From: Flavihumibacter petaseus NBRC 106054
Lineage (GTDB): Bacteria > Bacteroidota > Bacteroidia > Chitinophagales > Chitinophagaceae
Assembly: GCF_000974785.1 (NCBI RefSeq)
Contig: NZ_BBWV01000003.1
Span: 889,833-953,832, forward strand
DNA length: 64,000 bases
Direction of reading: 5' to 3'
Shown here: positions 1-8,170 of the stretch, piece by piece
Position numbering within the stretch: position 1 is the stretch's first letter
How the letters are laid out: each line of letters opens with the position of its first letter
Notes under the pieces: generated by a model
Seen by the model: the letters and a program-made list of their open reading frames with translations, nothing else
Databases searched by the model: none
Told to the model about the DNA's origin: nothing
Translations under genes and position numbers: made by a program

Positions 1-330
1 GCGATTGTACCGGGTGATCTTGTGATGCCAGTAGATCATCAGGGTAATCTCCGCTATCCAGTCTTTTTTGCCAATACCGGCAAGGTATTCGCAGGCCACC
101 GCGATAGAAGGTTGCAGGTAATCAATGGTGTTATTGGTCCAGATACCGATATCATGAAACACCGCAGCATAGGCATATTTGTCCTGGTTGCCGGGTTGCT
201 GATCCAGCAGCAGGCAATTCCTGTATACCCGGGTAACATGATTCCGGTAGCGGTAAAAATCCTTACCGATAACAGGCTGATACTTTGCGAGCAGCTCGTC
301 TATGATCAGGTTATTTTGACCGGTAGTCAT
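1..330 (-). CDS. HD-domain phosphohydrolase-like protein, C-terminus cut by window edge
   Basis: An open frame of 110 codons runs on the minus strand from an ATG at 328-330 to the window edge without a stop, so the C-terminus is missing. It shows the HD-domain pattern: His31 in a helix, the His-Asp doublet in AVFHDIGIW (residues 59-60), and a WHHK motif at 101-104. HD proteins are metal-dependent phosphohydrolases acting on nucleotides or phosphate esters; this substrate is unknown. The start overlaps the 3' end of the upstream alpha/beta hydrolase gene by 20 nt, which suggests translational coupling in one transcript. The overlap and the intact metal-binding pattern argue that it is real despite being partial. 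Confidence 0.72.
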   Translation of the reverse strand, partial: MTTGQNNLIIDELLAKYQPVIGKDFYRYRNHVTRVYRNCLLLDQQPGNQDKYAYAAVFHDIGIWTNNTIDYLQPSIAVACEYLAGIGKKDWIAEITLMIYWHHKITRYNR

Positions 331-1249
331 GGTGCTGCTGTATGAATCCATGGATAAGCCGGAACGACAGCAAAGGATACTGATCCTGTGGGGCATGCCC
401 CGCCGACGGGTACACGCTGATAAAAAGATTCGGCATGCTTCCCGTCATCGCGTACCAGTTCTGGACCGGGAAGGAGATATCATGATCGCCGCAAAGCGCC
501 AGTACCGGTATGTTCAGCTTTCCCAGTTTTTCGCGGGTATTATTCTGATCAGCCCTGTAATCCGCAGCTGCTTTGAAATACCTTGGCCATACCTCCGGTG
601 GTACTGGTTTATCCAGGTCCGTTTTCCGCAGGGCGATCCGGTCGAAACTTTCACGGGCCTTTTCCCGGCTGGTGGCAGATGCCGGCTCGTAAAAGAGAAT
701 CTCAAAATCCTTAAGGTCATTGACAACATGAGATGCTGTCTCAATGAACAGGGGATCGAGTTTGTGCTCATTGGCACCGGCGGGACCGGTTCCGATGAGG
801 ATAAGTTGCGTCACCATATCGGGGTGGTGAACGGCGAAGGTTTGCGCAACGGCGCCACCGAAGGACCATCCGCCCAGTATAAATCGCGATAGCTTCAGGT
901 GTTTTGCCAGGTCGCGGACGTCGTTTGCCACTGACGCAATTTCCAGCGGGAGTTCCCCGGTGGATAATCCCACGCCGGAATAATCAAAAAGAATCACTTT
1001 GTAATGGGCAGACAACTGGTCGATGAATATTGGATCCCAGGAATCCAGTATACCCCGGAAACGGTTGCAGAGGATGAATGGTTCCCCATTTCCGACCGTG
1101 CGGTACGCCAGGTTTCTTCCGGGCAGGGTGGCAAAGGTTGTTTGGGCAGCGAGTGTCGGTGATGCAGCTGGATTGAACATGGTGGATGTTTTTTGCGCCA
1201 TCAGTTGTGCCTGCAGGAACAGCAGTGTGATCAATAATATCCTTCTCAT
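311..1249 (-). CDS. Exported alpha/beta-fold hydrolase
   Basis: A 312-aa protein when started at the ATG that begins a good Sec signal peptide (MRRILLITLLFLQAQLMAQ). The frame also opens 20 codons earlier, but that extension has no signal character. The mature part has the alpha/beta-hydrolase core: the nucleophile elbow GGWSFGG with Ser129, an acid in LCGDHD (Asp255 or Asp257) and His285 in SAGHAP. This fits an esterase, lactonase or haloperoxidase-like enzyme acting in the periplasm. The substrate cannot be read from the sequence. It is divergent from the hydrolase operon starting at 1428 and overlaps the HD-domain gene downstream. Confidence 0.85.
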   Translation of the reverse strand: MRRILLITLLFLQAQLMAQKTSTMFNPAASPTLAAQTTFATLPGRNLAYRTVGNGEPFILCNRFRGILDSWDPIFIDQLSAHYKVILFDYSGVGLSTGELPLEIASVANDVRDLAKHLKLSRFILGGWSFGGAVAQTFAVHHPDMVTQLILIGTGPAGANEHKLDPLFIETASHVVNDLKDFEILFYEPASATSREKARESFDRIALRKTDLDKPVPPEVWPRYFKAAADYRADQNNTREKLGKLNIPVLALCGDHDISFPVQNWYAMTGSMPNLFISVYPSAGHAPQDQYPLLSFRLIHGFIQQHHDYRSK

Positions 1250-1427
1250 ACAAATTAGCTTTTTTAATGCTGATAGTGTAAAACTACCGGCAGCTTCCTG
1301 TAGGGTCAATGGTCAGACAAGGCGCATTGATGTATAAAAAGGAGGTCTCCTCTGTACAGCAGTTGATGTCTTTTGTCTATTGACCCGCCTCGCTGGTGAA
1401 AATAGTTTTGTCGGAAACTCAGCCATC

Positions 1428-2207
1428 ATGTCAAAGATCAGATCAAAGACCATCGTAATGATTACCGGCGCTTATGTGAGTCATGCCTGCTGGAATGACT
1501 GGAGACATTTTTTTGAAGGGTATGGTTATACGGTCATTACCCCGCCGTGGCCCCATAAAGAGGCCGACGCAGCAACACTGCGGTTAAATCATCCTGACAG
1601 GGAACTCGCTTCACTGACCATGCAGCAGACGATCGACAGTTATATTGACGTGATCAATGGTCTTTCCGAAAAACCGATCCTGATGGGTCATTCTTTTGGT
1701 GGCCTATTTGCCCAGGTGCTGCTGAACAGGGGATATGGCGCTGCCGCAGTTGCCATTCACGCCGTTCCGCCGCAGGGAATATTTCCGTATGAATTTTCTT
1801 TCCTGAAATCCAATGCAGCCACACTGGGCTTCTTCTCCTCGCTGGATGAACCCTACCTGATGCCATTTAAAAAATGGCAGTATGTTTTTACCAACGGTAT
1901 GCCGCTGGAGGTTCAGAAAAACAGTTACTATGACCTGGTTATACCGGAATCCAAAAGAGCGGCCCGGGGCGGACTGACCAGCACAGCGCATGTCGACTTC
2001 AAAAAAGAACATCCGCCGTTACTATTACTTGCCGGCCGGCAGGACAACTGTATCCCTGCACATTTGTGCAAAAGAGTTTACCTCAGTTATCAGAACAAAA
2101 ATTCCGTAACGGAATACGTCGAACAAGACAGGAATCATTTCGTGCTGGGACAGCCCACCTGGAAGGAGGATGCGAATTATATCCTCAACTGGATCCGGCG
2201 CCAATAA
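1428..2207 (+). CDS. Alpha/beta hydrolase (cytoplasmic)
   Basis: A 259-aa alpha/beta hydrolase with the nucleophile elbow GHSFGG (Ser89), an acid region LLAGRQD near residue 213 and a C-terminal His in DRNHF. The start chosen is MSKIRSKTIV at 1428; an in-frame ATG 16 codons upstream would add an unconserved-looking tail. No signal peptide is visible, unlike its neighbours. It begins a + strand run of four hydrolase genes with short gaps: 12 nt to the next gene, then 44 nt, then a 20-nt overlap. That spacing suggests a single operon. Family members include esterases, lipases and lactonases; the specific reaction is unknown. Confidence 0.82.
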   Translation: MSKIRSKTIVMITGAYVSHACWNDWRHFFEGYGYTVITPPWPHKEADAATLRLNHPDRELASLTMQQTIDSYIDVINGLSEKPILMGHSFGGLFAQVLLNRGYGAAAVAIHAVPPQGIFPYEFSFLKSNAATLGFFSSLDEPYLMPFKKWQYVFTNGMPLEVQKNSYYDLVIPESKRAARGGLTSTAHVDFKKEHPPLLLLAGRQDNCIPAHLCKRVYLSYQNKNSVTEYVEQDRNHFVLGQPTWKEDANYILNWIRRQ

Positions 2208-2219
2208 ACAATTGATGTT

Positions 2220-3311
2220 ATGAAACACAGTATCATACTACTGATAGCACTGTCCGCCTTTACCGCATGCTCAGATGGAAATGCATCAAAGCCGGAAAAC
2301 GATCAACCTAAAGACAATGTTAACATGAACAAAACAACAACTGTAGCGGATTATGCCACAGATCCCAACATCGAAAGCCAGACAAAAGAGTTTCTGAAAG
2401 CCCTGAATGGCGGTGGCGGTAAACCATTGGAAACGCTGCCGCCAGCGGATGCCAGGAAGGTGCTGGAAGGCGCACAAACCTCGGTTAAAGTGGAAGACGG
2501 CGATGTTGAAATAGGAGAGCGGACCATTCAGCAGGATGGGTTATCTGTTAAGCTTTACACCATCCGGCCCACTGGCCAGGCCGGCGTCTTGCCCGTATTC
2601 CTGTTTTTCCATGGGGGCGGCTGGGTGCTGGGAGACTTTCCCACGCACAAACGGCTGGTGCGTGACCTGGTTTTGCATTCAGGCGCAACCTGCGTATTTG
2701 TTGAGTACAGCCGCTCGCCGGAAGTAAGATATCCAGTCGCACTGAACGAATGTTATGCAGCCACAAAATGGGTGGCGGAACATGCTGCCGAATTAAAGGT
2801 AGACGGTAAGCGGATGGCAGTAGCTGGCAATAGTGCCGGTGGTAATCTTGCGGCAGCGGTAGCGCTGATGGCGAAAGACAGGAAAGGGCCCGCGTTGAAA
2901 TTCCAGCTGTTGCTATGGCCCGTTACGGATGCCGATTTTGAAACGGTGTCTTATAATGAATATGCTACCGACAGGTTCCTCACGAAAAACATGATGATCT
3001 GGTTCTGGGACAGCTATATCAACAAGGAACAGCGCAGGGAAATTTATGCGGCACCGTTGCAGGCTACCACAGAACAATTGGCGGGTCTGCCCCCGGCACT
3101 GGTACAGACTGCAGAAAATGATGTGCTGCGCGATGAAGGCGAAGCCTACGCAAGAAAAATGAATGCCGCAGGCGTCGGTGTAGCGCTGGTGCGGATGCAG
3201 GGAATGATCCATGATTACGGCCTGCTCAACCCGCTGGCGCCGTTGACGGGCGTGCAATCCGCCCTCCGCTATGCAGCGTCCGAATTGAAGTTTGTTTTAT
3301 CGCAACCCTAG
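2220..3311 (+). CDS. Lipoprotein alpha/beta hydrolase, HSL (GDXG) esterase family
   Basis: A 363-aa predicted lipoprotein: a hydrophobic N-terminus ends in the lipobox FTAC, with Cys17 as the likely lipidated residue. The catalytic domain matches hormone-sensitive-lipase-type esterases: the oxyanion motif HGGGW (131-135), the nucleophile motif GNSAGG (203-208, Ser205), an acid in the ENDVLRDEG stretch (about 301-305) and His331 in MIHDYG. Such enzymes cleave short acyl esters. The lipid anchor places it in the periplasm or at the membrane. It lies 12 nt after the previous hydrolase and 44 nt before the isochorismatase-like gene, so it is probably co-transcribed with both. Confidence 0.88.
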   Translation: MKHSIILLIALSAFTACSDGNASKPENDQPKDNVNMNKTTTVADYATDPNIESQTKEFLKALNGGGGKPLETLPPADARKVLEGAQTSVKVEDGDVEIGERTIQQDGLSVKLYTIRPTGQAGVLPVFLFFHGGGWVLGDFPTHKRLVRDLVLHSGATCVFVEYSRSPEVRYPVALNECYAATKWVAEHAAELKVDGKRMAVAGNSAGGNLAAAVALMAKDRKGPALKFQLLLWPVTDADFETVSYNEYATDRFLTKNMMIWFWDSYINKEQRREIYAAPLQATTEQLAGLPPALVQTAENDVLRDEGEAYARKMNAAGVGVALVRMQGMIHDYGLLNPLAPLTGVQSALRYAASELKFVLSQP

Positions 3312-3355
3312 TTGCAATCGGTTTCATATTGACCAACAACACTTAAAATGAAAAA

Positions 3356-4054
3356 ATGAAAAAACTGCACATGCCCCTGCTTGCCCTGTTGCTCTTCACG
3401 GCCGCGATTACCGCCAGGGCTCAAAAACCTTCCCCAGAGTTGCTCACGCCTTCCAACCACACGCTCGTGCTGATCGATCACCAGAGCCAGATGGCCTTCC
3501 CCGTGGTAAACATCGGTGTGGAAGCCTTACGGAATAATGTGGCACTGATTGCCGGTGGATCAAAGATCTTCAAAGTGCCCACCATCGTTACCACGGTAGC
3601 AGAGAAAACCTTTAGCGGACCGGTATTTCCTGAGGTAATGGAATTTTATCCCAAAGCCTCGTCGTCGTATATCGACCGTTCCACCATGAATGCCTGGGAA
3701 GATGCAAATGCTTTCAAAGCGATCACGGCCAAAGGCAAAAAGAAAATTGTGATTGCCGGTTTATGGACCAGCGTTTGTATTGTGGGACCGGTACTTTCGG
3801 CTATTGCAGACGGTTATGAGGTCTATGTGGTCACCGATGCCTGCGGTGATGTGAGCAAGGCTTCGCATGATATGGCGATCACCCGCATGATCCAGGGCGG
3901 TGCAAAGATGCTGACGTCCACCCAGTATGTGCTGGAGTTGCAGCGGGACTGGGCGAGGTCAGAAACCTACCAGGCCGTAACCGACTTGTTCGTGAAGTAT
4001 GGCGGCAGTTATGGTATCGGGATCCAGTACAGCCATGAATTTGGTAAACATTAA
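3356..4054 (+). CDS. Exported isochorismatase-family (cysteine hydrolase) protein
   Basis: A 232-aa protein with a Sec signal peptide ending at ARAQ (about residue 23). The rest is an isochorismatase-fold hydrolase of the YcaC type: Asp41 in LVLIDHQSQM, the NAWED motif near 112-116, and the nucleophilic Cys141 in GLWTSVC. The family hydrolyses C-N or C-O bonds in small amides and related molecules. YcaC-like members are usually cytoplasmic, so the signal peptide is notable. The end overlaps the start of the amidohydrolase gene by 20 nt. Two hydrolases exported together suggest a periplasmic degradation route, which is inference. Confidence 0.87.
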   Translation: MKKLHMPLLALLLFTAAITARAQKPSPELLTPSNHTLVLIDHQSQMAFPVVNIGVEALRNNVALIAGGSKIFKVPTIVTTVAEKTFSGPVFPEVMEFYPKASSSYIDRSTMNAWEDANAFKAITAKGKKKIVIAGLWTSVCIVGPVLSAIADGYEVYVVTDACGDVSKASHDMAITRMIQGGAKMLTSTQYVLELQRDWARSETYQAVTDLFVKYGGSYGIGIQYSHEFGKH

Positions 4055-5831
4055 ACTGCCCATCGTGAAATACTGGTTCCTTTTCTGCGCTTTTTTAATG
4101 GCTCTGCCCGTACAGGCGCAGGTAAATAACACGACGCTGATCATCAATGGCAAGATCATCACACTGGATGATGAGCAGCCGTCAGCCTCGGCAATGGTGA
4201 TCCGGAACAATAAGATCGTTTACGTAGGTTCCGCACAGGGCGCAGTGGAAAGCGCAGGAAATGGACCGCTGCTGATCGATGCAAAAGGAAAGACCATCAT
4301 ACCCGGCCTGTTTGACAGTCACCAGCATGTCATCAGGGGTGGCCGTTTTTATAACGCTGAACTCCGGTGGGACCAGGTCGGTTCTTTAAAAGAAGCGCTG
4401 CAACTGCTGAAAGCGCAGGCTGCACGAACACCAAAGGGACAATGGGTAAGGGTTGTGGGTGGCTGGAATGAGTTTCAGTTCAAAGAGAAAAGATTACCAA
4501 CCATGCAGGAAATAGAAGCAGCGACCGGAGATGTTCCCGCATTTGTTTTATACCTGTACGCAAAAGCATGGTTGAATAAGGCGGCATTGAAGGAACTGAA
4601 GATCACTGCCGATACCCCCAACCCGCCCGGCGGCCTCATTGAAAGAGATGCTTCGGGTCATCCAACGGGTATGCTGATTGCCGAGCCCAACGCTTTCATC
4701 CTGTATTCCACGTTATCCCGGCTGCCGGAGTTGTCTTTCCAGGAACAACTGAATTCAACACGGCAATACATGCGGGAATTGAACAGCCTTGGCGTAACCG
4801 GGGTGATGGATGCCGGTGGCGGCTTTCAGAACTACCCCAGTGATTACCGCGTTACTGATTCCTTGTTTCACTCGGGACAGTTGACACTTCGAATCCCCTT
4901 TTACCTGTTCGCACAGAAAAGAGGCACCGAGCTGCAGGATTATGAGCGATGGACGGAACTCGTCACCATAGAGGGCGTGCAGGATTGCCAGACTGGCCCG
5001 GATTACCAGGTATCGGGTGCCGGAGAAAACCTGCTTGCTGATGCAGCCGACTTCGAAAATTTCCTGCTGCCGCGGCCTGAGTTACCGGTTACCCTGGAAA
5101 AGAACCTCGAGGTAATACTGGAAAGACTCGTCAAAAACAAATGGCCTTTCCGCATACACGCGACGTATAATGAGAGTATCAGCCGCGACCTGGCTGTTCT
5201 TGAAAAAGTGAATGCCCGCACGCCGATTCAGGGGCTTCCCTGGTTCTTCGATCATGCGGAAACAATCAGTGAAGAAAATATAAACAGGATCAAAAAACTG
5301 GGCGGTGGCATTGCCATACAAAACAGGATGGCCTACCAGGGAGAATTATTCGTCCGCAGGTATGGCAGGTCAGCCGCTGAGAACAGTCCGCCCGTCAATA
5401 AGATCCTGGCTGCCGGAATTCCGGTAGGCCTGGGAACAGATGGTACGCGGGTATCCAGTTATAATCCCTGGATGTCCATTTACTGGATCGTTACCGGCAA
5501 GACAGCCGGAAAAACAGCAATGCTCTCCGCAGCGAACCAGGTGGATAGGGTCCGGGCCTTAAAACTTTTTAGTTCCGGGGGTTACCAGCTGATCCGCGAA
5601 GATCATGCAAAAGGCAAACTCCGGGAAGGCTACCTGGCAGATGTCGTCATCCTCGACCGTGATTACCTCGCCATTGACGAAGACAGCATTCCTTTCATAC
5701 GTGCAGCCCTGACCATAATGGATGGTAAAATAGTTTATGGAAATGAATACTTCAGCAACCTGGCACCAAAACCGGTACCGGTTATCCCCGTATGGAGCCC
5801 GGTTAATTTTTTCCGGTCACAAATCCGGTAA
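4035..5831 (+). CDS. Exported amidohydrolase, YtcJ-like (amidohydrolase family 3)
   Basis: A 598-aa protein. The start at 4035 gives a signal peptide (hydrophobic segment ending LMALPVQAQ); an earlier in-frame ATG at 3999 would sit deep inside the preceding gene. The metal-site pattern of the amidohydrolase superfamily is present: FDSHQH with His96 and His98, FDHAE with His407, and GTDGT with Asp469. The family hydrolyses amide or ester bonds, and YtcJ-like members are poorly characterised. It is the last gene of the 1428-5831 operon and overlaps the isochorismatase-like gene by 20 nt, consistent with coupled translation and a shared pathway. Confidence 0.88.
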   Translation: MNLVNIKLPIVKYWFLFCAFLMALPVQAQVNNTTLIINGKIITLDDEQPSASAMVIRNNKIVYVGSAQGAVESAGNGPLLIDAKGKTIIPGLFDSHQHVIRGGRFYNAELRWDQVGSLKEALQLLKAQAARTPKGQWVRVVGGWNEFQFKEKRLPTMQEIEAATGDVPAFVLYLYAKAWLNKAALKELKITADTPNPPGGLIERDASGHPTGMLIAEPNAFILYSTLSRLPELSFQEQLNSTRQYMRELNSLGVTGVMDAGGGFQNYPSDYRVTDSLFHSGQLTLRIPFYLFAQKRGTELQDYERWTELVTIEGVQDCQTGPDYQVSGAGENLLADAADFENFLLPRPELPVTLEKNLEVILERLVKNKWPFRIHATYNESISRDLAVLEKVNARTPIQGLPWFFDHAETISEENINRIKKLGGGIAIQNRMAYQGELFVRRYGRSAAENSPPVNKILAAGIPVGLGTDGTRVSSYNPWMSIYWIVTGKTAGKTAMLSAANQVDRVRALKLFSSGGYQLIREDHAKGKLREGYLADVVILDRDYLAIDEDSIPFIRAALTIMDGKIVYGNEYFSNLAPKPVPVIPVWSPVNFFRSQIR

Positions 5832-5843
5832 TAACGGAAAATG

Positions 5844-5851
5844 TAAGTTTG
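5844..5851 (+). promoter_or_regulatory. Possible -7 promoter element (TANNTTTG) for the DUF2750 gene
   Basis: TAAGTTTG matches the Bacteroidota sigma-ABfr -7 consensus TANNTTTG and lies 43 nt before the ATG at 5894. I see no convincing -33 TTTG at the right distance, so this is suggestive only. Confidence 0.35.
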
Positions 5852-5893
5852 CAGGTGAAAAGAAAAAGCGTTGGTTAATTTAAATCTGTCAAG

Positions 5894-6277
5894 ATGAACC
5901 AGCAGGAAATTGATCAGATCTGCAGGCTTGAACCTGATGCCAGGTACCGGTATGCCATCAGGCGGATTGCAGATGCTGAACAGGTCTGCGTGCTGCGGGA
6001 CGAAGACGATCAGTTTGCTTTGTCTGAAGCAGACGGCCGTGCCGTCATTAAGATCTGGCCGGCCGCCGAATTCGCGCTGGCTTTAAGAAAAGGGGAGTGG
6101 GAAGACAATGAAGCATATTCCTTTAACCTGAACGAGATGGAAGACGTGTTGTTTCCACTGATCCGGGACAATGATTACCTGATTGACGTGTTTCCGGTTG
6201 AAGGCAAACCGGGGGTGGTGGTCACCCTTGATCAGCTGGTAAAGGATCTGAATGATGAGCTGGATAAATACAAGTAG
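5894..6277 (+). CDS. DUF2750 domain-containing protein
   Basis: A 127-aa soluble protein that looks like the DUF2750 family over its whole length: an N-terminal helical part, the region around FALSEADGRAVIKIWP, an acidic middle, and a C-terminal helix ending DLNDELDKYK. The function of the family is not known. There is no signal peptide and no clear catalytic motif. It stands alone on the + strand, convergent with the ParDE pair, and its stop lies 8 nt from the parE stop. Confidence 0.8.
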   Translation: MNQQEIDQICRLEPDARYRYAIRRIADAEQVCVLRDEDDQFALSEADGRAVIKIWPAAEFALALRKGEWEDNEAYSFNLNEMEDVLFPLIRDNDYLIDVFPVEGKPGVVVTLDQLVKDLNDELDKYK

Positions 6278-6285
6278 AAATGTTT

Positions 6286-6585
6286 TTATTCATAACGGCG
6301 GTTCCTTAAATCCATGAGCATATGAAGTATTCTTACTACTTCAATTTTGTCCCTATTAATGTTCCGGTAAAAAATGATATGCTGTCCGATCCTATAGCCT
6401 GAAAGTGCTTCCTGTATTTCCGGGTAGACTTTCCCGATAACTTTTTTGGCTGCTAATTCCTGGCATGCATCGATTAGCATGTAATAATAATTGTCAGCCT
6501 GAATTTCTGACCAGGTTTCGACAGAATATTTCCAGATTGTTGAAAGGTCTTCCAAAGCCTTTCTGGACAAAACAAATTTAGCCAT
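6286..6585 (-). CDS. parE: ParE-family toxin of a type II toxin-antitoxin system
   Basis: A 99-aa protein with the RelE/ParE fold pattern: an N-terminal strand and helix (FVLSRKALEDLSTIWKYS), a middle helix, and a C-terminal strand set IGQHIIFYRNI followed by VVRILH. ParE toxins poison DNA gyrase, while RelE relatives cut mRNA. The FYR..D.I.VVRILH pattern fits ParE better. Its start overlaps the end of the antitoxin gene by 8 nt, with the antitoxin gene first, which is the usual order. The full-length frame and conserved end suggest an active toxin. Confidence 0.88.
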   Translation of the reverse strand: MAKFVLSRKALEDLSTIWKYSVETWSEIQADNYYYMLIDACQELAAKKVIGKVYPEIQEALSGYRIGQHIIFYRNINRDKIEVVRILHMLMDLRNRRYE

Positions 6586-6829
6586 TCTCGCGCCTGGCAG
6601 CTTTTAATTTTGAAAGGTGCTGCTTCGCATCAAAATTATCAACTGTGCCACTTTCAATACCTTCCACAATGGCCTTTTTTAACGTGGTGATTTTACGCTC
6701 TTCTTCCTCAAGCAGGCGAAGACCGGCGCGAATGACTTCGCTGGCATTCTTGAATCGACCTGTCGAGATACGTTTGTCAATAAAGTCTTCAAAATGGTCT
6801 CCCAGTGAAATGGATGTATTTCGTCCCAT
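6578..6829 (-). CDS. parD: ParD-family antitoxin
   Basis: An 83-aa ParD-like protein. The N-terminal ribbon-helix-helix DNA-binding part reads NTSISLGDHFEDFID and then TGRFKNASEVIRAGLRLLEE, with the usual conserved NASEVIR...LRLLE motif. The charged C-terminal half binds the toxin in known pairs. It is co-directional with and overlaps parE. A perfect 31-bp palindrome lies 21 nt upstream of its start and is the obvious operator for autorepression, as in characterised ParD systems. Confidence 0.9.
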   Translation of the reverse strand: MGRNTSISLGDHFEDFIDKRISTGRFKNASEVIRAGLRLLEEEERKITTLKKAIVEGIESGTVDNFDAKQHLSKLKAARRENG

Positions 6830-6849
6830 ATGGCAAATATAGCGTTTCC

Positions 6850-6880
6850 GATAAAGTTACCAATAATTGGTAACTTTATC
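6850..6880. promoter_or_regulatory. Palindromic operator upstream of parDE
   Basis: A perfect inverted repeat: GATAAAGTTACCAAT, one spacer base, then ATTGGTAACTTTATC. It sits 21-51 nt upstream of the parD start on the minus strand, where an autoregulatory operator for a ribbon-helix-helix antitoxin is expected. That the ParDE complex binds here is inference. Confidence 0.75.
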
Positions 6881-6997
6881 AGAATACTTGTAGAAGGCAG
6901 TATCTGGCTGGTGGCCTGACAAGCTGAAAAGTACATTTTGTACAAACAGGTCATTTTTGTTCTATTTCAACAATTGTCCCGTCGATAGCATTGCGGT

Positions 6998-7543
6998 ATG
7001 CATTACCGTTATCTTTTAGTTATAGCACTTACTGCGTTTGCGAATTCAGGTGCCAGGGCACAGGTCAAACAGCCAGAACAAATGACACAGCAGATCCACA
7101 ACGCGCCACCGGCTTTCCCTAAAATTACCGGCTATGTGGGCATCATGCATCCTATCGTGGCTTTCAGCAAGGACGAACCGCATTACAATTTTGATGGCGC
7201 ATATGTAGTGGGACTGCCCTGCGGCATTAATCTCTGGAAATCCAATGCCGTTGGATTTTCCATGGAATTCGTGCCGCTGATCAAGGCTTCCGGGGGCGCC
7301 AGCAAAATGAACAATTTCATTTTCCATCCCGGCGCCCTGTTCCGGCTGGGCCATGGTTTTGTACTCGCTACCAGGGCAGCTTTTGAAACTTCCGGCCGTT
7401 ATGGCTTCACACCGGTGCTCAATAAAACGGTGGTCAAAAGGGCAAACAGCAGTTACTATCTCGCACTGCCGGTTCCGGTACGCTTCGGCAATGAACAGCC
7501 CACATCGGTATCCATAGGCTTCCAGTTTGGTATTGCCTTTTAG
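6998..7543 (+). CDS. Exported protein, probable small outer-membrane or surface beta protein
   Basis: A 181-aa protein with a signal peptide (MHYRYLLVIALTAFANSGARAQ). The remainder is glycine- and aromatic-rich with alternating strands, and ends in SIGFQFGIAF. A terminal Phe after alternating residues is typical of outer-membrane beta-barrels. No enzymatic motif is visible. The gene stands 32 nt before the Crp/Fnr regulator gene and may share its transcript. I do not recognise a named family. Confidence 0.65.
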   Translation: MHYRYLLVIALTAFANSGARAQVKQPEQMTQQIHNAPPAFPKITGYVGIMHPIVAFSKDEPHYNFDGAYVVGLPCGINLWKSNAVGFSMEFVPLIKASGGASKMNNFIFHPGALFRLGHGFVLATRAAFETSGRYGFTPVLNKTVVKRANSSYYLALPVPVRFGNEQPTSVSIGFQFGIAF

Positions 7544-7574
7544 TTTATTGGCTGTTATGCCGTTACTTTGACCT

Positions 7575-8168
7575 ATGGAATCGTTTCTTTCCACCATCCG
7601 TACATATGCTCCGTTCAGTGATGAAGAAGGGGAGTTTTTTTATGCTCACTTCCGGAGGGTGAAGTTCAAAAAGAATACGGTTATCCTTGAGGAGGGAAAG
7701 GTTGCACATGAAGTATTCTTCGTGGAGAAAGGTGCCCTGCGCCAGTTTTTCTTCAACGAAAGCGGCGTTGAGAAGACCTGCAACTTCGTGTTTGAAAGGG
7801 AATTCCTGACCGACCTCGAAAGTTTCTCCCGGCAGACTAAAGCCACGACCAATATTATTACGCTGGAGCCGGCGGAGTGCCTGGTGACCACCTGCAAAGA
7901 GGTAGTGGCCTGTATGAAGGCATCGCCTGCCGTGGCGGCGTTTTTTAATGTGATTGTAGAGAATGTTGCCACTGCCAATATCAGGCGGATCCAATCGCTG
8001 TTGTCCCAGTCGCCCGAGCAGCAGTTTGAAGCATTGCTGCAGCACCAGCCGGAGATCCTGCAACGCGTACCGCAGCGGTATATCGCGCAGTACCTGGGCA
8101 TCGCGCCCGAAAGCCTGAGCCGGATCCGGAGAAGGATGCTGGTGGGCGCCGCCAGGGATACCCGGTAA
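7575..8168 (+). CDS. Crp/Fnr-family transcriptional regulator
   Basis: A 197-aa regulator. Residues about 15-115 form a cyclic-nucleotide-binding-like beta-roll (RRVKFKKNTVILEEGKVAHE, then VEKGALRQFFF). A C-terminal helix-turn-helix covers about 150-190 (RVPQRYIAQYLGIAPESLSR). No Cys cluster for an Fe-S centre is present, so it is not an oxygen sensor of the FNR type. Members like this in Bacteroidota are common orphan regulators. The stop is 2 nt from the stop of the convergent EamA gene, so the two transcripts must overlap. Confidence 0.9.
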   Translation: MESFLSTIRTYAPFSDEEGEFFYAHFRRVKFKKNTVILEEGKVAHEVFFVEKGALRQFFFNESGVEKTCNFVFEREFLTDLESFSRQTKATTNIITLEPAECLVTTCKEVVACMKASPAVAAFFNVIVENVATANIRRIQSLLSQSPEQQFEALLQHQPEILQRVPQRYIAQYLGIAPESLSRIRRRMLVGAARDTR

Positions 8169-8170
8169 GG

